A stretch of 64,000 bases of DNA from Girardinichthys multiradiatus. Lineage: Eukaryota; Chordata; Actinopteri; Cyprinodontiformes; Goodeidae. Positions 58,457 to 64,000 of this stretch are shown piece by piece. The translations under genes and the position numbers were made by a program. The DNA is taken from positions 17,129,784 through 17,193,783 of the forward strand of contig NC_061794.1 of the NCBI RefSeq assembly GCF_021462225.1. Reading direction: 5' to 3'. How positions within the stretch are numbered: position 1 is the first letter of the stretch; each line of letters starts with the position of its first letter. The notes beneath the pieces were generated by a model. The model worked only from the letters and a program-made list of their open reading frames with translations. It was not told the DNA's origin and searched no databases.

Positions 58457-59478
58457 TTAGTATGGTGTAGGGCCTCGTTTTGCGGTCAATACAGCGTCAA
58501 TTCGTCTTGGGAATGACATATACAAGTCCTGCACAGTGGTCAGAGGGATTTTAAGCCATTCTTCTTGCAGGATAGTGGCTAGGTCACTACGTGATACTGG
58601 TGGAGGAAAACGTTTCCTGACTCGCTCCTCCAAAACACCCCAAAGTGGCTCAATAATATTTAGATCTGGTGACTGTGCAGGCCATGGGAGATGTTCAACT
58701 TCACTTTCATGTTCATCAAACCAATCTTTCACCAGTCTTGCTGTGTGTATTGGTGCATTGTCATCCTGAAACACGGCACCGCCTTCAGGATACAATATTT
58801 GAACCACTGGATGCACATGGTCCTCAAGAATGGTTCGGTAGTCCTTGGTTCACCGATCCATCCCCATGCTTCACTCTGGGCATTGTCATCCTGAAACACG
58901 GCACCGCCTTCAGGATACAATGTTTGAACCATTGGATGCACATGGTCCTCAAGAATGGTTCGGTAGTCCTTGGCAGTGACGCACCCATCTAGCACAAGTA
59001 TTGGGCCAAGGGAATGCCATGATATGGCAGCCCAAACCATCACTGATCCACCCCCATGCTTCACTCTGGGCATGCAACAGTCTGGGTGGTACGCTTCTTT
59101 GGGGCTTCTCCACACCGTAACTCTCCCGGATGTGGGGAAAACAGTAAAGGTGGACTCATCAGAGAACAATACATGTTTCACATTGTCCACAGCCCAAGAT
59201 TTGCGCTCCTTGCACCATTGAAACCGACGTTTGGCATTGGCATGAGTGACCAAAGGTTTGGCTATAGCAGCCCGGCTGTGTATATTGACCCTGTGGAGCT
59301 CCTGACGGACAGTTCTGGTGGAAACAGGAGAGTTGAGGTGCACATTTAATTCTGCCGTGATTTGAGCAGCCATGGTTTTATGTTTTTTGGATACAATCCG
59401 GGTTAGCACCTGAACATCCATTTCAGACAGCTTCCTCTTGCGTCCACAGTTAATCCTGTTGGATGTGGTTGGTCCTTC
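58457..59478 (-). pseudogene. Tc1-like transposase, catalytic part, frameshifted by a duplication
   Basis: This is the C-terminal portion left downstream of the LINE. From 59421 the frame runs through the second DNA-binding helix-turn-helix, the first catalytic aspartate (FSDEST), VWRSPKEAYHPDCC, the GGSVMVWAAISWHS block absent from copy A, and the second aspartate (FQDDNA, about 58890). There it crosses the junction of a duplication with 125-bp period and shifts frame. The duplicated FQDDNAPIH, NIIEPLWGVLEE (glutamate, 36 residues after the aspartate) and the end RRIDAVLTAKRG are read in another frame down to a stop at 58457. All catalytic residues exist but not in one frame. Confidence 0.9.
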
Positions 59479-59480
59479 TT

Positions 59481-61996
59481 CAGAATCAGAATCAGAATCA
59501 GAATCAGAAAAGCTTTATTGCCAAGTACGTTTTTGGACATACAAGGAATTTGTTTTGGCGTAGTCGGTGCAATACAGTACAAGTTAAACAGTACAAACAT
59601 ATCTACAATATAATATAAATATAAGTGCACAGTTTTAAGTGAGTGAGAGTAAATATAGAGCAGTATAAGATGAGTCCAGTATAAGAGAGTCCAAGCTGAG
59701 CGTTAATGTAACGCATAGTTACAGGTTACAAGTGTCCTGTCAGCAAAAAAAGGGGGGGTGTGGGGGAAAGGGACAGTGTCAGTGTGGTTTCCGGGCTTTG
59801 TTAACCAGGCTGGTGGCAGATGGGAAAAAACTGTTCTTGTGGCGTGAGGTTTTGGTCCGGATGGACCGCAGCCTCCTGCCAGAGGGGAGAGTCTCAAAGA
59901 GTCTGTGACCGGGGTGGGAGGGATCAGCCAGAATCTTCCCTGCCCGCTTCAGGGTCCTGGAGGTGTACAGTTCCTGGAGCGACAGTAGACTGCAGCCAAT
60001 CACCTTCTCAGCAGACCGAATGACACGCTGCAGCCTGCCCTTATCCTTGGCTGTAGCAGCGGCGTACCAGATGGTGATGGAGGAGGTGAGGATGGACTCA
60101 ATGATGGCTGTGTAGAAGTGCACCATCATAGTCTTTGGCAGGTTGAATTTCTTCAGCTGCCGCAGGAAGAACATCCTCTGCTGGGCTTTCTTGATGAGGG
60201 AGCTGATGTTTGGCTCCCACTTGAGATCCTGGGAGATGATGGTTCCCAGGAAGCGGAAAGATTCCACAGTGTCAATTGTGGAGTCACAGAGGGTGATGGG
60301 GGCAGGTGGGGCTGGGTTCTGCCTGAAGTTCACAACCATCTCCACTGTCTTTAGAGCGTTGAGCTCAAGGCTGTTCTGGCTGCACCAGTCCAACAGATGG
60401 TCCACTTCCCATCTGTACGCGGACTCGTCACCATCAGAGATGAGTCCGATCAGGGTGGTGTCGTCCGCAAACTTCAGAAGCTTGACAGACTGGTGACTGG
60501 AGGTGCAGCTGTTGGTGTACAGGGAGAAGAGCAGAGGAGAGAGAACACAGCCTTGGGGGGAACCGGTGCTGATGGTCAGGGAGTCAGAGACATGCTTCCC
60601 CAGCCTCACGCGCTGCTTCCTGTCAGACAGGAAGTCAGTGATCCACCTGCAGGTGGAGTCGGGCACACTCAGCTGGGAGAGCTTCTCCTGGAGCAGAGCT
60701 GGGACGATGGTGTTGAAGGCAGAGCTGAAATCCACAAACAGGATCCTGGCATAGGTTCCTGTGGAGTCCAGGTGCCGGAGGATGAAGTGAAGGGCTAGGT
60801 TGACTGCATCATCTACAGACCTGTTGGCTCTGTAGGCAAACTGCAGGGGGTCCAGGAGGGGGTCGGTGATGTCTTTTAGGTGTGAGAGCACAAGGCGCTC
60901 AAAGGACTTCATCACCACAGAGGTCAGGGCGACGGGTCTGAAGTCATTAAGCCCTGTGGTCCTTGGCTTCTTGGGAACAGGGACGATGGTGGAGGACTTG
61001 AAGCAGGCTGGCACATGACATGTCTCCAGTGAGGTGTTAAAAATGTCTGTGAAGACTGGAGACAGCTGATCAGCGCAGTGCTTCAGGCTGGCTGGTGAGA
61101 CAGAATCCGGACCAGCAGCTTTCCGGGGGTTCTGTCTCCTGAAGAGTTTGTTGACGTCCCTCTCCTGGATGGAAAGAGCCGTCCTCGGCGTGGGTAGGGG
61201 GCTGGTGGGGGTTGGAGGTGCCAAGGCCCCTCTTGAGGTTGGGGAGGTGGGGGTGGTGGATTGTGGCTGCAGCTGTTGGGGGGCGTCGTGGGAGATGGTT
61301 GCAGGACTGTCCCTTTGTCTTTCAAAGCGGCAGTAGAACTCGTTCAGGTCGTTGGCGAGGCGTCGGTCGTTGATGGAGTGGGGGGCTTTCGGCTTGTAGT
61401 TGGTGATTTGCCCTTTCCAGACAGACGCAGAGTCGTTGGCTGAGAACTGGATTTGGAGCTTCTCAGAGTACAGTCGTTTGGCCTCTTTCACTGCCTTGCC
61501 AAACTTGTACTTAGCCTCTCTGTATATGTCTTTGTCCCCACTCCTGAAGGCCTCTTCCTTATCCAGTCTTAACCTTCTGAGTTTAGCTGTGAACCAGGGT
61601 TTGTCGTTGTTGTAACTCACCCTGGTGCATGATGGTACACAGCTGTCCTCACAGAAGCTGATGTAGGAAGTCACAGCCTCTGTGTACTCGTCCAGACTGT
61701 TGGTAGTAGTCCTGAACACATCCCAGTCTGTACAGCCTAAACACGCCTGGAGATTCTCCACAGCCTCACTGCTCCACTTCCTTGTCGTCCTCACAACAGG
61801 TTTGCAGAGCTTTAGTTTCTGCCTGTATGCAGGAATCAGGTGGACCATGATGTGGTCGGATTGGCCCAGTGCAGCACGTGGGACGGCGTGATAAGCGTCT
61901 CTGATGGTGGTGTAACAGTGATCCAGAATGTTGTCCTCTCTGGTCGGACATTTTATAAACTGTCTGTATTTGGGAAGTTCGTGGGTGAGATTACCT
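59481..61996 (-). mobile_element. L2-like LINE, 5'-truncated, inserted in Tc1 copy B
   Basis: About 2.5 kb bounded by a repeat tail (AGAATC units at 59481-59508, reverse face of TTCTGA repeats) and an abrupt 5' edge near 61996, where Tc1 sequence resumes ('ggtatgctgacattatcc'). Copy A at 39510-39520 shows the empty site, allowing the edges to be placed to within a few bases. Any TSD is very short, as is usual for this clade. The 3' UTR (59481-59778) contains AATAAAG and matches the tail at 12345-12446. The open frame suggests recent insertion. Confidence 0.93.
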
Positions 61997-62130
61997 TTGT
62001 GGTATGCTGACATTATCCTGGATACCGTGGCTCTTGATACATCACAAAGACTTGCTGTCTTGGTCACAGATGCGCCAGCAAGACGTGCACCAACAATTTG
62101 TCCTCTTTTGAACTCTGGTATGTCACCCAT
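59779..62130 (-). CDS. Chimeric ORF: Tc1 transposase HTH fused to L2 endonuclease end and reverse transcriptase
   Basis: One uninterrupted 783-codon frame beginning at the transposase ATG (62128-62130). Residues 1-44 are the Tc1 N-terminus with a complete helix-turn-helix (about 8-44). The switch falls at about residue 45. Residues 46-100 are the end of an AP-type endonuclease, with the final SDH motif at 91-93; the catalytic residues before it are missing. After a variable linker rich in proline, serine and threonine (about 275-320) comes the reverse transcriptase: FRPVALTS at 397-404, motif A FVDFSSAF with aspartate 467, motif B SPQGCV at 524-529, motif C FADD at 554-557 and the FRFLGT thumb-proximal motif. 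The frame ends [12 protein letters not shown]. An intact polymerase core with no nuclease would be expected. Whether it is transcribed is unknown; the Tc1 5' region lies directly upstream. Confidence 0.92.
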   Translation of the reverse strand: MGDIPEFKRGQIVGARLAGASVTKTASLCDVSRATVSRIMSAYHKGNLTHELPKYRQFIKCPTREDNILDHCYTTIRDAYHAVPRAALGQSDHIMVHLIPAYRQKLKLCKPVVRTTRKWSSEAVENLQACLGCTDWDVFRTTTNSLDEYTEAVTSYISFCEDSCVPSCTRVSYNNDKPWFTAKLRRLRLDKEEAFRSGDKDIYREAKYKFGKAVKEAKRLYSEKLQIQFSANDSASVWKGQITNYKPKAPHSINDRRLANDLNEFYCRFERQRDSPATISHDAPQQLQPQSTTPTSPTSRGALAPPTPTSPLPTPRTALSIQERDVNKLFRRQNPRKAAGPDSVSPASLKHCADQLSPVFTDIFNTSLETCHVPACFKSSTIVPVPKKPRTTGLNDFRPVALTSVVMKSFERLVLSHLKDITDPLLDPLQFAYRANRSVDDAVNLALHFILRHLDSTGTYARILFVDFSSAFNTIVPALLQEKLSQLSVPDSTCRWITDFLSDRKQRVRLGKHVSDSLTISTGSPQGCVLSPLLFSLYTNSCTSSHQSVKLLKFADDTTLIGLISDGDESAYRWEVDHLLDWCSQNSLELNALKTVEMVVNFRQNPAPPAPITLCDSTIDTVESFRFLGTIISQDLKWEPNISSLIKKAQQRMFFLRQLKKFNLPKTMMVHFYTAIIESILTSSITIWYAAATAKDKGRLQRVIRSAEKVIGCSLLSLQELYTSRTLKRAGKILADPSHPGHRLFETLPSGRRLRSIRTKTSRHKNSFFPSATSLVNKARKPH

Positions 62131-62133
62131 AAT

Positions 62134-62197
62134 TTAATTGATTTAATGATTTAATTTCCCTTTGGGATTAATAAAGTATTTTTGAATTGAATTGAAT
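62134..62197 (+). mobile_element. 64-bp LINE tail inserted beside the transposase start
   Basis: Copy A reads 'cacccataatgttgtgtg' here. Copy B has 64 extra bases between 'cccataat' and 'aatgttgtg', ending in 'ggattaataaagtatt' and a TGAAT repeat tail. The AATAAA, short repeat tail and AAT duplication at the edges mark an extremely 5'-truncated retrotransposition event a few bases upstream of the ATG. Confidence 0.8.
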
Positions 62198-62389
62198 AAT
62201 GTTGTGTGCATTTCAATATTTTGGGCAAAACTGTGCTCTTACCCTGCTAATTGAACCTTCACACTCTGCTCTTACTGGTGCAATGTGCAATCAATGAAGA
62301 CTGGCTTCCAAGCTCGTCCAATTTAGCCATGAAACCTCCCACACTAAAATTACAGGTGTTTCAGTTTTATTGTCCAACCCCTGTATATT

Positions 62390-62735
62390 GCAACCTGATT
62401 CCTGTCATAAGAGTTCCCCAAAGGTGCAGAGATACTAAAATATTAGTTTGAATAATTGATTATTTTCAATGCAATTCAGATCAGTTAACTGATTTTGCCC
62501 CGACAAATATCATCTCAAGATGCACCAAACAAACAGGTCCAATTTATATATCGAAATATACAGTAAACAATAGAGGACGTTCTATAAACCTGTGGTAGCC
62601 TCTGCAGGGTTCTATGCTGTGTTCTGCTGGGGGAGTGGCTGCACGGAGCAGGACAGGAGTAGACTGGACACGATGGTCAGGAGGACTAGTTCAGTTGTTG
62701 CCTGGTAGAGGAGGCATGTTGGCTAGACTAACATC
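62390..62735. other. No recognisable gene
   Basis: No repeat or coding signal supported. Confidence 0.4.
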
Positions 62736-62739
62736 CATC

Positions 62740-63665
62740 ATGAACAACGCCATGAAAAGTAAAGCTTCCCCATAGCATGAAGCTGCTGCCACCATGTTTC
62801 ATGGTGGGTATGGAGTAATTAGGGGGAAATGCAGAGTAAACTTTCTGCCACAATGTGATTTGCATGTAGGCCAGATAATTAAATTGTGGTCTCCTCTGCC
62901 CAGAGCATCTTCTTCCACATCTTTGCTGTATCCCCTACATGCCTTGTGTCAAACTGAAAATGAGACTTCTAATGGCTTTCTTTTAAAAAGCAGTGCTCTC
63001 TTCGCAGTCTTTCATGAATGGATGATTTGTGGTGATCTATGTGGAGTGCATAGCTAATAGTTGTCCTGTTGACAGATTCACCCTCCTGAGCTATGCATCT
63101 TTGCAGCTCCTCCAGCATTACCTCACAACGTTTGGCTGTTTCTATGATTAATGCTAACTTTGTCTGACCCTGCAGTTTAGGTAGACCTCCCAGACTTTAT
63201 AGGTAGTCAGTTGTGTCATACACTTTCCATTTTTGAGCGTTAAAGTTGAAAGTGCTCTGTTAGTAAAAGTTTAGGATATTGTTTTCTAACCTAACCCTGC
63301 TCAAAACTTCTTCACAGCTTTATCCCTAACTTGTTTGATGTAGTTCCTGGTCTTTGTAATGCTGTGTGTTAACAATTCTAACAAACCTCTGAGGTCTTCA
63401 TGCAGCTGAATTTATGCTAAGATTATATTATACACAGGTAGACTCTTATCTACTAGTTAGGTGGTAAATGGCTGCACTACATTTTATTGAGGAGCATCTG
63501 AGTATGTAAACCACACTTTTCATGTTGGTATTTGTAAAAAAAAAACAAATAAAACAATGAACACCATACATCCTGCTGCTTCTTCTACCTCATAGTTTTG
63601 CACTACTTTGTGCTGGTCTATCACATAAAATACACTGACGTTTTTCATTGCATACATTTGAAGTT
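62740..63665 (-). mobile_element. Tc1-like transposon remnant
   Basis: Same family as 42903-44003, minus strand. From left to right: 'gctgctgccaccatgtttca' (glycine-rich region before the second aspartate, reverse face), 'cagagcatcttcttccac', 'taatagttgtcctgttgac', 'taacctaaccctgctc' (N-terminal helix-turn-helix region), 'gcagctgaatttatgc' and the terminal-region phrase 'gtgctggtctatcacata'. The left end with the C-terminal half is missing, the right terminus is blurred and the frame is destroyed. Confidence 0.75.
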
Positions 63666-63669
63666 CTTA

Positions 63670-64000
63670 AGAAAGCATGGTTCAAAATAATGTGTCAGAA
63701 AAATTTTATGGGGTGTCGTTTGTATTGATAGGATTAAAGATTTTCTTAATACTTTATTGCTGGATTTTTGTCTGAATTGGGTACAAATGTTTAGCACTGA
63801 ACTTTAGCCTCCCTCATGAGAAAAATGGGACAGTTGTTTGCCGCTTGTCTCCATCTGCCTCTTGCTTTTTTTCTCTCCAATGTTTGCTTGAAGTGTTATG
63901 AATTAAATAGGAAGGGTTAAAGAAACAAACAACTTTGTGAACTATTCTATTCTCTTCCAATGAAACATCTCTCTTACATACATTATTAAACCCTCTCATC
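63670..64000. other. No recognisable gene
   Basis: AT-rich, nothing supported up to the window edge. Confidence 0.4.

Larger units (their letters stand above)
58405..62383 (-). mobile_element. Tc1/mariner-like transposon, copy B, with nested LINE insertions
   Basis: Left terminus CAGGGGTTGGACAATGAAAC and right terminus 'cattgtccaacccctg' (one changed base further in) are flanked by TA on both sides (58403-58404 and 62384-62385). Without insertions the element would be about 1.4 kb. It carries an L2-like LINE (about 59481-61996), a 64-bp LINE tail (62134-62197) and an internal 125-bp-period duplication (58756-58973). Its transposase is therefore split and frameshifted, so it cannot move itself. 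Confidence 0.93.

Noticed and set aside
59820..61615. Several plus-strand open frames (for example 60397-60798 and 60118-60354)
   Set aside because: They are antisense shadows of the L2 reverse transcriptase frame, which has recognisable motifs on the minus strand.
1..64000. CRISPR arrays, bacterial operons, riboswitches, tRNA or rRNA genes
   Set aside because: No regularly spaced repeats, no cloverleaf with intact A and B boxes, and eukaryotic repeat content throughout.

Overview
The window looks like non-coding DNA from a ray-finned (teleost) fish. The evidence is the repeat content: many Tc1/mariner transposons, L2-like and RTE-like (Rex3-type) LINEs, solo LTRs, a palindromic hAT-type MITE and a tRNA-derived SINE remnant, set in AT-rich, microsatellite-bearing DNA. 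There are no operons, ribosome binding sites or compact genes. A percomorph, possibly a killifish/livebearer relative, is my inference from the LINE tail types and was not tested. No complete host protein-coding gene could be recognised. Nearly all long open frames are transposable-element proteins or their remains.

Layout. 1-1.1 kb: LINE 3' end, SINE and LTR remnants. 4.14-4.71 kb: solo LTR with a perfect 5-bp target-site duplication (TSD). 6.9-7.2 kb: decayed RTE. 8.4-9.7 kb: LINE 3' end with the last codons of its ORF. 11.7-13.9 kb: a pile-up of solo LTR (perfect TSD), L2 3' tail, an open RTE reverse transcriptase fragment and a Tc1 remnant. 15.5-15.8 kb: a weak candidate terminal exon on the minus strand. 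17.3 kb: palindromic MITE. 23.2 kb: Tc1 remnant. 29.8-30.6 kb: third solo LTR. 31.26-31.77 kb: a candidate promoter and first exon of a host gene, with an upstream ORF and a consensus splice donor. 33.6-34.7, 38.6-39.8, 42.9-44.0, 46.4-46.8, 49.4-50.9, 58.4-62.4 and 62.7-63.7 kb: seven Tc1-like elements from at least four families, on both strands. 51.8-53.2 kb: an unrecognised minus-strand repeat-like unit with a small membrane/coiled-coil reading frame. 53.8-54.3 kb: decayed RTE. 56.2-56.8 kb: two copies of one LINE 3' end facing outward.

The most striking object is the nested element at 58405-62383. A Tc1-like transposon, framed by TA dinucleotides, carries a 5'-truncated L2-like LINE inserted in its transposase gene in the same orientation and in frame. 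The result is one uninterrupted 783-codon frame joining the transposase's N-terminal helix-turn-helix to the end of an AP endonuclease and a whole reverse transcriptase domain. The same transposon also holds a 64-bp LINE tail next to its start codon and a recombination scar that combines a deleted copy type (also seen at 38627-39831) with a fuller copy.
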